Assembly (NCBI GenBank): GCA_938041725.1
Contig: CALISX010000306.1
Location: forward strand, 1 to 6,301
Source: an uncultured Lachnoanaerobaculum sp.
Lineage (GTDB): Bacteria > Bacillota > Clostridia > Lachnospirales > Lachnospiraceae
DNA length: 6,301 bases
Direction: 5' to 3'
The notes under the pieces are model-generated. The model was not told where the DNA came from. It was given only the letters and a program-made list of their open reading frames with translations, and searched no databases. Positions within the stretch are counted from its first letter, which is position 1; each line of letters opens with the position of its first letter. This document shows, one piece after another, positions 1-5,988 of the stretch. A program made the translations under genes and the position numbers.

Positions 1-1
1 C

Positions 2-30
2 TTGATTAATAAAATTAATGGTGATATTAT
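2..30 (+). promoter_or_regulatory. Putative sigma-A-type promoter of pflBA
   Basis: A -35-like TTGATT (positions 2-7, 4 of 6 matches to TTGACA) is followed after exactly 17 bp by TATTAT (25-30, 5 of 6 matches to TATAAT). Transcription would start near 36-38, giving a leader of about 50 nt before the pflB start codon. The surroundings are very AT-rich, so a chance match is possible, and more promoters may lie left of the window. I saw no convincing FNR or Rex operator. Confidence 0.45.
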
Positions 31-43
31 CAGGACATAAGAG

Positions 44-61
44 AGTTAGTAAAGCCTAACT
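44..61 (+). other. Small dyad in the pflB leader
   Basis: AGTTAG (44-49) and CTAACT (56-61) form a perfect 6-bp inverted repeat around a 6-nt loop. It lies in the predicted 5' leader between the putative promoter and the AAAAGGAGG ribosome binding site (76-84). It could be a protein-binding site or a weak RNA hairpin. It is too short to act as a terminator and has no T-tract directly after it. Function is unknown. Confidence 0.25.
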
Positions 62-89
62 ACTTTATTTATTTTAAAAGGAGGTACTT

Positions 90-2330
90 ATGTGCTGGGA
101 TGGTTTTAAGGGAAGAAAATGGCGTGACGATATAGATGTACGTGATTTTATACAAAATAATTATACAATATACGATGGAGATGAAAGTTTTCTGTCAGGG
201 CCTACAGAGGCGACAAATAAACTCTGGGGAGAACTTTCAAAACTCCAAAAAGAAGAAAGAGCTAAGGGTGGAGTCCTTGATATGGAAACGGAAGTTGTGT
301 CCACTATTACGGCATACGGTCCCGGATATATAAATGAGGATATGAAGGATCTTGAAAAGGTTGTAGGACTTCAGACAGATAAGCCTTTGAAAAGAGCGTT
401 TATGCCTTTTGGCGGAATTAAGATGGCGGAGAAAGCGGCAAGTACTTACGGATATGAAACAAATAAAAAGTTCCATAAGATATTTACTGAGTATCACAGA
501 ACACATAATCAGGCGGTATTTGATGCCTACACTCCTGAAATGCATTCGGCAAGGCATAATAAGATAATTACGGGACTTCCGGATACATATGGCAGGGGAA
601 GGATTGTAGGAGACTATAGAAGGGTGGCTTTGTACGGCATTGACTTTTTAATAGAAAAAAAGCAGGAAGATTTATTAAACTGCGGAGACGGAACAATGCT
701 TGATAATATTATCCGTCAAAGAGAAGAATTGGCAATGCAAATTGATGCCTTAAAGCAGATGAAGGAAATGGCGGCCGCTTACGGATTTGATATTTCAAAG
801 CCTGCAACAAATGCTAAAGAGGCAGTACAATGGCTGTATTTCGGATATCTTGCAGCTATAAAAACACAAAACGGTGCAGCCATGAGTGTAGGAAGAATAT
901 CCACATTCTTTGATATTTATATTGAAAGAGATATGAAGGAGGGAAAACTTACAGAAAGTGAGGCACAGGAACTTATTGACCATCTTGTTATGAAGTTTAG
1001 AATGGTAAAGTTTGCAAGAATTCCTTCATACAATCAGCTGTTCTCAGGCGATCCGGTGTGGGCAACTTTGGAAATAGCGGGTCTTGGCATGGACGGAAGA
1101 TCAATGGTTACAAAGAGTGACTTCAGATTTTTACATACTCTTGAGAATATGGGACCTTCCCCTGAACCTAATCTTACAGTACTTTACTCAAGCAGACTTC
1201 CAAAAAGTTTTAAGGAGTATACATCTGCAATTTCAATCAGGACAAGTTCCGTACAATATGAAAATGATGATGTAATGCGTCCTGTATGGGGAGATGATTA
1301 CTCCATTTGCTGCTGCGTATCCGCCACCCAGACAGGAAAGGAAATGCAGTTCTTTGGTGCCAGAGCCAATCTTGCCAAATGCCTTTTGTATGCCATTAAC
1401 GGCGGTGTGGATGTAAAAACCAAGGAGCAGGTGGGACCGGCCTATGTCCCCATTACCTCTGAATACCTGGATTATGAGGAGGTGATGAAAAAATATGATC
1501 CCATGATGGATTGGCTGGCAGGGTTGTATGTGAATACCCTGAATTTAATCCACTATATGCATGATAAGTATTATTATGAGGCAGCAGAATTGGCTTTGAT
1601 TGATACAGATGTGCGCAGAACCTTTGCAACAGGTATTGCAGGATTTTCCCATGTGGTGGATTCCCTTTGTGCCATTAAGTATGCCAAGGTAAAAACCATC
1701 CGGGATGAAAATGGCCTTGTTATTGACTATGAGACCGAGGGAGACTTCCCCAGGTACGGAAATGACGACGACAGAGCAGATGATATTGCCTTATGGCTGT
1801 TAAAGACCTTCTTAACGAAGATTAAGAAAAGACATACCTATAGGAATTCCGAGGCCACCACATCCATCCTTACCATTACCTCCAATGTGGTATATGGCAA
1901 GGCCACAGGAAGCATGCCTGATGGAAGAAAGGCAGGGGAGCCTTTGTCTCCTGGTGCAAACCCCAGCTACGGAGCAGAAAAGAACGGCCTTCTGGCTTCC
2001 TTAAATTCCCTGGCAAAGCTTCCCTATGAGTATGCCTTGGACGGCATCTCCAACACCCAGACCATCAATCCCACAGCTTTGGGACATGGAGAAACAGAGC
2101 AAAAGACCAATCTGGTACAGGTGATGGACGGATATTTTGACCAGGGTGCCCATCATCTGAATGTGAATGTATTTGGTACAGAGAAGCTGGTTGATGCCAT
2201 GGAGCATCCGGAGAAGGAGGAGTATGCCAACTTCACCATCCGGGTTTCTGGATATGCTGTGAAATTTATTGATTTAACCAGGGAGCAGCAGCTGGATGTT
2301 ATTGCCAGAACCTGCCATGACAGACTGTAA
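90..2330 (+). CDS. pflB: Pyruvate formate-lyase (formate C-acetyltransferase)
   Basis: This 746-aa cytoplasmic glycyl-radical enzyme converts pyruvate and CoA to acetyl-CoA and formate in anaerobic fermentation. The length is close to the E. coli enzyme (about 760 aa). The catalytic cysteine pair is C408-C409 in the CCVS motif, equivalent to E. coli C418/C419; an additional Cys (407) precedes it. R425 in the [11 protein letters not shown] segment matches the substrate-binding Arg435. The radical-bearing glycine is G721 in RVSGYAVKF near the C-terminus. The start is ATG at 90, 5 bp after a strong AAAAGGAGG site (76-84). pflA follows, as expected for an operon. Oddity: codons before about 1300 are AT-rich (ATA for Ile, ACA/ACT/ACG but no ACC for Thr, CCT for Pro), while later codons favour ACC, CCC and ATC/ATT like the rest of the window, suggesting a mosaic gene. 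The reading frame is intact and no catalytic residue is lost, so activity is expected. Confidence 0.98.
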   Translation: MCWDGFKGRKWRDDIDVRDFIQNNYTIYDGDESFLSGPTEATNKLWGELSKLQKEERAKGGVLDMETEVVSTITAYGPGYINEDMKDLEKVVGLQTDKPLKRAFMPFGGIKMAEKAASTYGYETNKKFHKIFTEYHRTHNQAVFDAYTPEMHSARHNKIITGLPDTYGRGRIVGDYRRVALYGIDFLIEKKQEDLLNCGDGTMLDNIIRQREELAMQIDALKQMKEMAAAYGFDISKPATNAKEAVQWLYFGYLAAIKTQNGAAMSVGRISTFFDIYIERDMKEGKLTESEAQELIDHLVMKFRMVKFARIPSYNQLFSGDPVWATLEIAGLGMDGRSMVTKSDFRFLHTLENMGPSPEPNLTVLYSSRLPKSFKEYTSAISIRTSSVQYENDDVMRPVWGDDYSICCCVSATQTGKEMQFFGARANLAKCLLYAINGGVDVKTKEQVGPAYVPITSEYLDYEEVMKKYDPMMDWLAGLYVNTLNLIHYMHDKYYYEAAELALIDTDVRRTFATGIAGFSHVVDSLCAIKYAKVKTIRDENGLVIDYETEGDFPRYGNDDDRADDIALWLLKTFLTKIKKRHTYRNSEATTSILTITSNVVYGKATGSMPDGRKAGEPLSPGANPSYGAEKNGLLASLNSLAKLPYEYALDGISNTQTINPTALGHGETEQKTNLVQVMDGYFDQGAHHLNVNVFGTEKLVDAMEHPEKEEYANFTIRVSGYAVKFIDLTREQQLDVIARTCHDRL
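1285..1330 (+). other. Composition and codon-usage switch inside pflB (candidate recombination junction)
   Basis: Upstream of this interval pflB uses Thr ACA 16, ACT 6, ACG 3 and ACC 0 times; downstream it uses ACC 18, ACA 8 and ACG 1. Ile ATA occurs 10 times before (last at 1074-1076) and never after. Pro is CCC in 1 of 14 codons before and 6 of 11 after. All are hand counts in frame. The first ACC codon is at 1326-1328, next to the catalytic Cys codons (1311-1316). A crossover in this strongly conserved stretch would keep a functional protein. An assembly join is the alternative. Confidence 0.6.
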
Positions 2331-2374
2331 ACCGGATGATGTATGACTGCGTAATATAATGTGAAATGCCTTTG

Positions 2375-2410
2375 GATGTGCTGCCGTTTGTTCGGCAGCA
2401 CATCTGTATT
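2375..2410 (+). terminator. pflB-pflA intercistronic stem-loop, possible partial terminator
   Basis: A perfect 12-bp inverted repeat (2375-2386 with 2393-2404, G+C-rich core CTGCCG/CGGCAG) closes a TTTGTT loop. Two further G-T pairs can extend it to 2373/2406. The following TGTATTT is only a weak T-tract, so read-through is expected. Such a hairpin between pflB and pflA could let some transcripts stop or be protected after pflB. That would suit the small amount of activase needed relative to the lyase. The role is inferred; the hairpin itself is clear. Confidence 0.55.
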
Positions 2411-2424
2411 TAAAGGAGAATACA

Positions 2425-3159
2425 ATGGAAGTAAGAGGAAATATACATTCCATGGAAACCTTCGGACTGGTGGACGGGCCGGGGGTGCGCTTTGTGGTGT
2501 TTGTTCAGGGCTGTCCCATGCGCTGTCAGTTCTGTCACAATCCCGATACCTGGGACTCCGGGGAAAACCAGCTCTTTACCCCGGAGGAGCTTTTTGCCAG
2601 AGCCATCCGGTATAAAAATTACTGGGGAGAAAAGGGAGGGGTTACGGTCAGCGGGGGAGAGCCCCTTTTGCAAATGGAATTTGTAACGGGCTTTTTTAAG
2701 CTCTGTAAGGACAATGGGGTGAATACCTGTTTGGATACGGCGGGGGGCCCCTTTCGTATGGAGGAGGATTATCTGAAAAGGTTCAGAGAACTGATGAACT
2801 ATACGGATCTGATTATGCTGGATATCAAGGAAATCAATGATGAGCGGCACAAGGCTTTAACGGGACTGCACAATGACCATATTTTAGCCATGGCCAGATA
2901 TATGGATGGAATGGGGAAGGATATGTGGATCCGCCATGTGCTGGTGCCGGGTCGAAGCGACTACGACGAGGATTTAACAGCCCTTCGATCCTTTTTAGAT
3001 ACCCTGCATCATGTAAAAAAGATTGAGGTGCTGCCCTACCATACCTTGGGAATTCATAAATGGGAGAATCTGGGCATTCCCTATGCCTTAAAGGGGGTGG
3101 ATCCTCCTGCCAAAGAAAGGGTGGAAAATGCCAATACCATATTAAGAACAGGGGCTTGA
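2425..3159 (+). CDS. pflA: Pyruvate formate-lyase activating enzyme (radical SAM)
   Basis: This 244-aa cytoplasmic enzyme reductively cleaves S-adenosylmethionine to abstract a hydrogen from the active-site glycine of PflB (G721 here), creating the glycyl radical. The length matches E. coli PflA (246 aa). The N-terminal segment IHSMETFGLVDGPGVRF (7-23) is typical of activases. The 4Fe-4S ligands are C30, C34 and C37 in the CX3CX2C motif. The SAM-contacting GGEP motif is at 77-80. A C-terminal LPYHTLG stretch is also typical. The start is ATG at 2425, preceded by AAAGGAG (2412-2418). The gene lies 94 bp after pflB, probably cotranscribed through a stem-loop. Its codon use matches the second half of pflB rather than the first. 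There is no extra ferredoxin domain, so this is the short PFL-type activase, not one for glycerol dehydratase or benzylsuccinate synthase. Confidence 0.97.
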   Translation: MEVRGNIHSMETFGLVDGPGVRFVVFVQGCPMRCQFCHNPDTWDSGENQLFTPEELFARAIRYKNYWGEKGGVTVSGGEPLLQMEFVTGFFKLCKDNGVNTCLDTAGGPFRMEEDYLKRFRELMNYTDLIMLDIKEINDERHKALTGLHNDHILAMARYMDGMGKDMWIRHVLVPGRSDYDEDLTALRSFLDTLHHVKKIEVLPYHTLGIHKWENLGIPYALKGVDPPAKERVENANTILRTGA

Positions 3160-3194
3160 GGGGAGGGGATCATCCTCTCAAGCCGGATATTTTT
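3153..3194 (+). terminator. Intrinsic terminator of pflBA
   Basis: A 12-bp stem with one G-T pair (3153-3164 with 3173-3184, arms beginning GGCTTGAG and ending CTCAAGCC) closes an 8-nt loop and is followed by TATTTTT (3188-3194). The 5' arm contains the pflA stop codon (TGA 3157-3159). The T-tract runs into the last codon of the convergent methyltransferase gene. On the minus strand the same hairpin is followed only by a poor T-run, so termination of the opposing transcript there would be weak. Confidence 0.8.
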
Positions 3195-4095
3195 AAATTG
3201 CTTTGGTTATCCATTCGCATCTGCCGCTGGCACCGCAGGGAAGGAAAAGGTCCGTGCCAAAAACCGGCAGTCCCACCTCATCCGATGCAATCAGGGAGGA
3301 GGAAGTGCTCCCTTTGTTAAGCACCAGCTGCAAAAGGTATTGTAAAACCCCGGGCTGCAGGCCGGTGGTATAGGAATTGATGAGAAAAAACAGGGGATCT
3401 TTACTAAGTATCCTGCTGCAAAGCTTTACCAGGTCAAAAATATTGTCTTCGATTTTCCAGATCTCCCCCTTAGGGCCTCTTCCATAGGAGGGAGGGTCCA
3501 TAATAATAGCATCATAGGTGTTACTCCGGCGGATTTCCCGTTCCACAAATTTTACACAGTCGTCCACCAGCCAGCGGATGGAAGCGGCACCCAGGCCGCT
3601 GCTTTGGGCATTTTCCCTGGCCCAGGCTACCATCCCCTTGCTGGCATCCACATGGGTGACAAAGGCTCCGGCCTTGGCAGCGGCCAGGGTGGCTCCTCCG
3701 GTGTAGGCAAATAAATTTAAAACCCTGGGGGTTTTTCCTGCCGCCACAGCCCGGGAAATCAGCCCGTAGCTCCACTCCCAGTTGACAGCCTGCTCCGGGA
3801 AAACGCCGGTATGTTTAAAGCTAAAGGGCTTTAAGTGAAAGGTAAGACCGCCATCACCCAGGGGGTAGGAAATTTTCCATTGTTTGGGCAGGTCAAAAAA
3901 CTCCCATTCCCCGCCCCCCTTGGAGCTGCGGTGGTAGTGGGCATTTTTCTTTTTCCAAAGGGGATGGTCATAGTTTTTTTTCCAAAGCACCTGGGGGTCC
4001 GGCCGTACCAGCACATATGGCCCCCAGGACTCCAGCTTTTCCCCCTGATTGGTATCTAAAATTTTATAATCCTTCCAATGATCGGCAACCCACAT
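3193..4095 (-). CDS. Class I SAM-dependent methyltransferase (COG1092/RlmI-like)
   Basis: This 300-aa cytoplasmic protein has a Rossmann-type methyltransferase core. The SAM-binding motif I is NLFAYTGGATLAAAKAG (127-143), followed by HVDASKGMV (148-156, acidic residue for the ribose), VDDCVKFV (177-184) and the catalytic-type DPPSYGRG (200-207). NSYTTG (240-245) is a late-strand motif. An N-terminal block with HPLWKKK and YHRSSKGGGEWEF (44-66) is, as I recall, shared by small Firmicutes homologues. The nearest characterised relatives are 23S rRNA cytosine methyltransferases of the RlmI/RlmK group, but the substrate here cannot be read from sequence and no clear PUA domain is seen. ATG (4093-4095) lies 8 bp after the lipoprotein stop codon and has only a weak ribosome binding site, so translational coupling to the upstream gene is likely. 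Family assignment is firm; an RNA target is inferred. Confidence 0.88.
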   Translation of the reverse strand: MWVADHWKDYKILDTNQGEKLESWGPYVLVRPDPQVLWKKNYDHPLWKKKNAHYHRSSKGGGEWEFFDLPKQWKISYPLGDGGLTFHLKPFSFKHTGVFPEQAVNWEWSYGLISRAVAAGKTPRVLNLFAYTGGATLAAAKAGAFVTHVDASKGMVAWARENAQSSGLGAASIRWLVDDCVKFVEREIRRSNTYDAIIMDPPSYGRGPKGEIWKIEDNIFDLVKLCSRILSKDPLFFLINSYTTGLQPGVLQYLLQLVLNKGSTSSSLIASDEVGLPVFGTDLFLPCGASGRCEWITKAI

Positions 4096-4103
4096 AGAAT
4101 AAC

Positions 4104-4691
4104 CTACCGGGTAATCAGGGCGGAGGTAATATTTTTGTTTTCATCCACTGTAACCTCCAGCACATTCACTGGATCGTCCTCCTGAGGATCAAAGGAACGG
4201 GTGTAGGTAAAGGTAATGGTTTCATGGCCGCCGGCATGGGCTTTAAAGGTATAGACACTGTATCCCCCTGCACCGGATAAAGGTTCCTCCACGATCTGGG
4301 CATCCTGGGAGTTTGCACTGTCCTCCTGACTGGGTTTAATGGCACTTTCTCCCTGGAAGCTTTCCTGTACATAGGCACTGTCCACTAAATCCAAAACCGC
4401 CTGGTCCTTAAGCTGAATATTCCAGTCATATCCTGTGGTGGGGTTGGAATCCACTGTAATGGTCAAGGTATCTCCCTCATAGGAAATAGAGTCCTCGGTC
4501 AAATGAAAATCCGACAGAGCATCGGGTGTGGATACAGGATCCACCATAATTTCTTCTGAAGAGCCGGAAACACTGCCCTCCTGAGAGGGGGCATCCATGG
4601 AAGTTTCATTGGTTTTAGCCTGATTTTGGCAGGCGCTTAGGGCAAAAATACTGATGGTCATTCCCAATGCCAGGATAAATTTTCGGTTCAT
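4104..4691 (-). CDS. Lipoprotein with a chagasin-like (I42) protease-inhibitor domain
   Basis: This 195-aa protein starts with a lipoprotein signal: basic MNRK, a hydrophobic stretch (5-19) and lipobox LSAC with the lipidated Cys at 21. It would be anchored on the outer face of the membrane. Residues 22-60 are a Ser/Glu/Asp/Pro-rich linker. The domain from about 62 to 182 carries the chagasin loop-1 motif NPTTGYDW (83-90) and a loop-2-like GAGGYSVYTFKA (140-151). At the third loop, where chagasin-type inhibitors have RPW, it reads RSFD (165-168). Between the first two motifs sits an acidic, Gln/Ser-rich insertion (about 113-138). I42 proteins inhibit papain-like cysteine peptidases; whether this one does is unproven. 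The start is supported by GGAGG (4696-4700) four bases upstream and a good promoter. It is the first gene of a two-gene operon with the methyltransferase. Confidence 0.85.
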   Translation of the reverse strand: MNRKFILALGMTISIFALSACQNQAKTNETSMDAPSQEGSVSGSSEEIMVDPVSTPDALSDFHLTEDSISYEGDTLTITVDSNPTTGYDWNIQLKDQAVLDLVDSAYVQESFQGESAIKPSQEDSANSQDAQIVEEPLSGAGGYSVYTFKAHAGGHETITFTYTRSFDPQEDDPVNVLEVTVDENKNITSALITR

Positions 4692-4729
4692 AATTCCTCC
4701 AAATCTTTTTGATTTTAACGGATCGCCAT

Positions 4730-4758
4730 ATTATATACCATTCCCACCCTGATAACAA
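4730..4758 (-). promoter_or_regulatory. Promoter of the lipoprotein-methyltransferase operon
   Basis: On the minus strand, TTGTTA (4758-4753, 4 of 6 matches to the -35 consensus) is followed after 17 bp by a perfect TATAAT (4735-4730). Predicted transcription starts near 4723, about 30 nt before the lipoprotein ATG, leaving room for the GGAGG site. It is adjacent to a 14-bp palindrome at 4759-4772. Confidence 0.7.
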
Positions 4759-4772
4759 TAAAGATATCTTTA
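4759..4772. repeat. 14-bp perfect palindrome upstream of the lipoprotein promoter
   Basis: TAAAGATATCTTTA is its own reverse complement. It directly abuts the minus-strand -35 element and lies about 50 bp upstream of the proC -35 region, so it is placed to act as an operator for one or both divergent promoters. No regulator is encoded nearby. A palindrome of this length could arise by chance in a window of this size; position is the main argument. I recognise nothing else between 4773 and 4818. Confidence 0.35.
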
Positions 4773-4818
4773 AGACTGATATTTGTGGCGGTGCAGACAG
4801 GATTGCAATGAAAATAAT

Positions 4819-4847
4819 TTTGGAGTTTGCCACAAGTATGCTATACT
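4819..4847 (+). promoter_or_regulatory. Extended -10 promoter of the proC-like gene
   Basis: TGCTATACT (4839-4847) is an extended -10 element: TG, one base, then TATACT with 5 of 6 consensus matches. The -35 region at 4819-4824 (TTTGGA, 17-bp spacing) is weak, as is common with extended -10 promoters. Transcription would start near 4854, about 30 nt before the ATG at 4884. The -10 is centred in a 6-bp dyad AAGTAT/ATACTT (4834-4848). Its position excludes translation starting at the upstream in-frame TTG (4827). Confidence 0.65.
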
Positions 4848-4883
4848 TTTTCAATCAGAAACGGAAAGGATGGGAAAACAGTC

Positions 4884-5705
4884 ATGATACAGGGAAGCGT
4901 TGGATTTATTGGCGCAGGACATATGGCAGAGGCCATGATACAGGGGATGCTTAAGACAGGGGACAAGAAGCCGGGAGAGATTTTCATTAAGGAGCTTTTG
5001 CCCCAAAGGCAGGCCTATATGGCGGAAACATACGGAGTCAGGGCCTTTGAAAGCTGGCAGGACTTTGTCTGTGAAACAGAGGTGTTTATTCTAGGGGTGC
5101 GCCCCCAGGATGTAAAAAAGACCTGTGAAGAGATCCGGGGATTCCTTCCCGGGGGAAGCCTGGTGGTTTCCATTTGTGCCGGTATTCTGGCCAGGGATAT
5201 GGAAGAATGGCTGGGAGAAGCAAAGGTGGCCCGGGTAATGCCAAATACCAGTATTGAATCCGGGAAGGGCTACAGCGCCCTGTATTTCCACGGAGAATTC
5301 ACCCAGGGGGAGAAGCAGAAGGTGCTTCAGGTAACTGAGGCCATCGGCTCCACCATGGAAATCAAGGAGGAAATGTTTGACGCCTTCACGGCGGTGAGCT
5401 GTGCTGCCCCCCAGTATTATCTTATGTTCATGGCGGCTTTGATTGATGCCGGGGTGGAATCCGGTTTTTCCAGATCCGATGTGCGTAAAATTATGATTGC
5501 CGGGGCCTATGGGGCGGCCTATAAGCTGGAGCACAGTGACAAAAATCCCAATGCCTTTACCGATGATATGTGTACTCCAGGGGGAATTGGCATTGCAGCC
5601 CTCCATTCCTTTCAAAAATCCGGTATCCATGCCGGGGTGATGGACGGGGTGGCAGCGGCACTCAAGCGTTCCAAGGAACTGCGGCAGGGGGAAATACTGA
5701 CATAA
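4884..5705 (+). CDS. proC: Pyrroline-5-carboxylate reductase family protein with altered signature
   Basis: This 273-aa cytoplasmic protein has the ProC layout. The N-terminal nucleotide-binding motif is VGFIGAGHMAEAM (6-18), followed by GVRPQDV (71-77), VMPNTSIESGKG (118-129) and a C-terminal helical dimerisation domain with VSCAAPQYY (171-179) and TPGGIGIAAL (231-240). ProC reduces pyrroline-5-carboxylate to proline with NAD(P)H. Key positions are unusual: the family signature ends PGGTT, and the second Thr, which contacts substrate in characterised enzymes, is Gly236 here; SGSGPAY becomes SCAAPQY; PNTPA becomes PNTSI. It may be a divergent P5C reductase or a paralogue such as the ComER type with another role. 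ATG 4884 is chosen because the only earlier in-frame start, TTG 4827, overlaps the promoter; AAAGGA (4865-4870) is a distant, weak ribosome binding site. The gene stands alone, convergent with rqcP. Family membership is firm, the reaction less so. Confidence 0.82.
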   Translation: MIQGSVGFIGAGHMAEAMIQGMLKTGDKKPGEIFIKELLPQRQAYMAETYGVRAFESWQDFVCETEVFILGVRPQDVKKTCEEIRGFLPGGSLVVSICAGILARDMEEWLGEAKVARVMPNTSIESGKGYSALYFHGEFTQGEKQKVLQVTEAIGSTMEIKEEMFDAFTAVSCAAPQYYLMFMAALIDAGVESGFSRSDVRKIMIAGAYGAAYKLEHSDKNPNAFTDDMCTPGGIGIAALHSFQKSGIHAGVMDGVAAALKRSKELRQGEILT

Positions 5706-5733
5706 AAAAGGCCCGCACCCAGGGTGCGGGGCC
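5704..5733 (-). terminator. Intrinsic terminator of the HU-rqcP operon
   Basis: Read on the minus strand, a G+C-rich hairpin (5733-5710; arms GGCCCCGCAC and GTGCGGGCC with one bulged base) is followed by six Ts (5709-5704). It lies 15 bp beyond the S4-protein stop codon. The T-tract includes two bases of the convergent proC stop codon (5703-5705). On the plus strand the hairpin is followed by GAAAGAGG, without Ts, so it is not a good terminator for proC. Confidence 0.85.
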
Positions 5734-5748
5734 GAAAGAGGAGAAGAT

Positions 5749-5988
5749 TTACAGCAGCTTATACAGCTCCCCTGCCTCCTCTTTTTTGGTGGTCTCTTTT
5801 AAGGAAAGCACCTCCGCCCGTACAGAGTTGGTGCCGAAATGCACCTCTATAATATCTCCGATTTTTACGGCTGCAGAGGCCTTTGCCACTTTGTCATTGA
5901 TTAGTACTCTGCCGGCTTCACAGGCCTCATTGGCAATGGTGCGTCTTTTGATAATCCTGGAAACCTTTAAAAACTTGTCTATTCTCAT
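5749..5988 (-). CDS. rqcP: S4-domain RNA-binding protein, RqcP (YabO/Hsp15-like)
   Basis: This 79-aa protein begins MRIDKFLKVSRIIKRRT, nearly the same as I recall for B. subtilis YabO/RqcP, and is made almost wholly of one S4 RNA-binding domain (about 1-60: basic helix, AGRVLINDKVAKAS, VKIGDIIEV). A conserved TTKKEEA motif lies at 66-72. RqcP works with RqcH on 50S subunits that carry stalled peptidyl-tRNA, supporting C-terminal alanine tailing in ribosome-associated quality control. Its ATG overlaps the HU stop codon (ATGA, 5988-5985), and the AAGGA just before it is too close for normal initiation, so translational coupling to HU is likely. In many clostridia this gene is followed by yabP, yabQ and divIC; here a terminator follows directly and proC lies beyond. 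Slightly shorter than the Bacillus homologue (about 86 aa). Confidence 0.92.
   Translation of the reverse strand: MRIDKFLKVSRIIKRRTIANEACEAGRVLINDKVAKASAAVKIGDIIEVHFGTNSVRAEVLSLKETTKKEEAGELYKLL

Noticed and set aside
1308..1316. Three consecutive Cys codons in pflB as a sign of sequencing error or altered active site
   Set aside because: The CCVS pair aligns with the canonical catalytic cysteines; an extra preceding Cys replaces a small residue and the frame continues normally, so this is probably lineage-specific variation.
2355..2360. Perfect TATAAT between pflB and pflA as a separate pflA promoter
   Set aside because: No -35-like sequence at 16-18 bp spacing and no extended -10 TG; AT-rich chance match is likely, though a weak internal promoter is not excluded.
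2410..2850. 146-codon open frame on the minus strand opposite pflA
   Set aside because: It lies antisense to a well-supported pflA, its start overlaps no ribosome binding site, and the translation has no recognisable domain; a shadow frame.
4827..4883. Upstream TTG start that would add 19 residues to the ProC-like protein
   Set aside because: The extension overlaps the extended -10 promoter, has no ribosome binding site, and the family normally begins just before the GxGxMA motif.
5091..5630. 179-codon open frame on the minus strand opposite the proC-like gene
   Set aside because: Fully antisense to a recognisable ProC-family gene, low-complexity Gly/His-rich translation, no ribosome binding site; a shadow frame.
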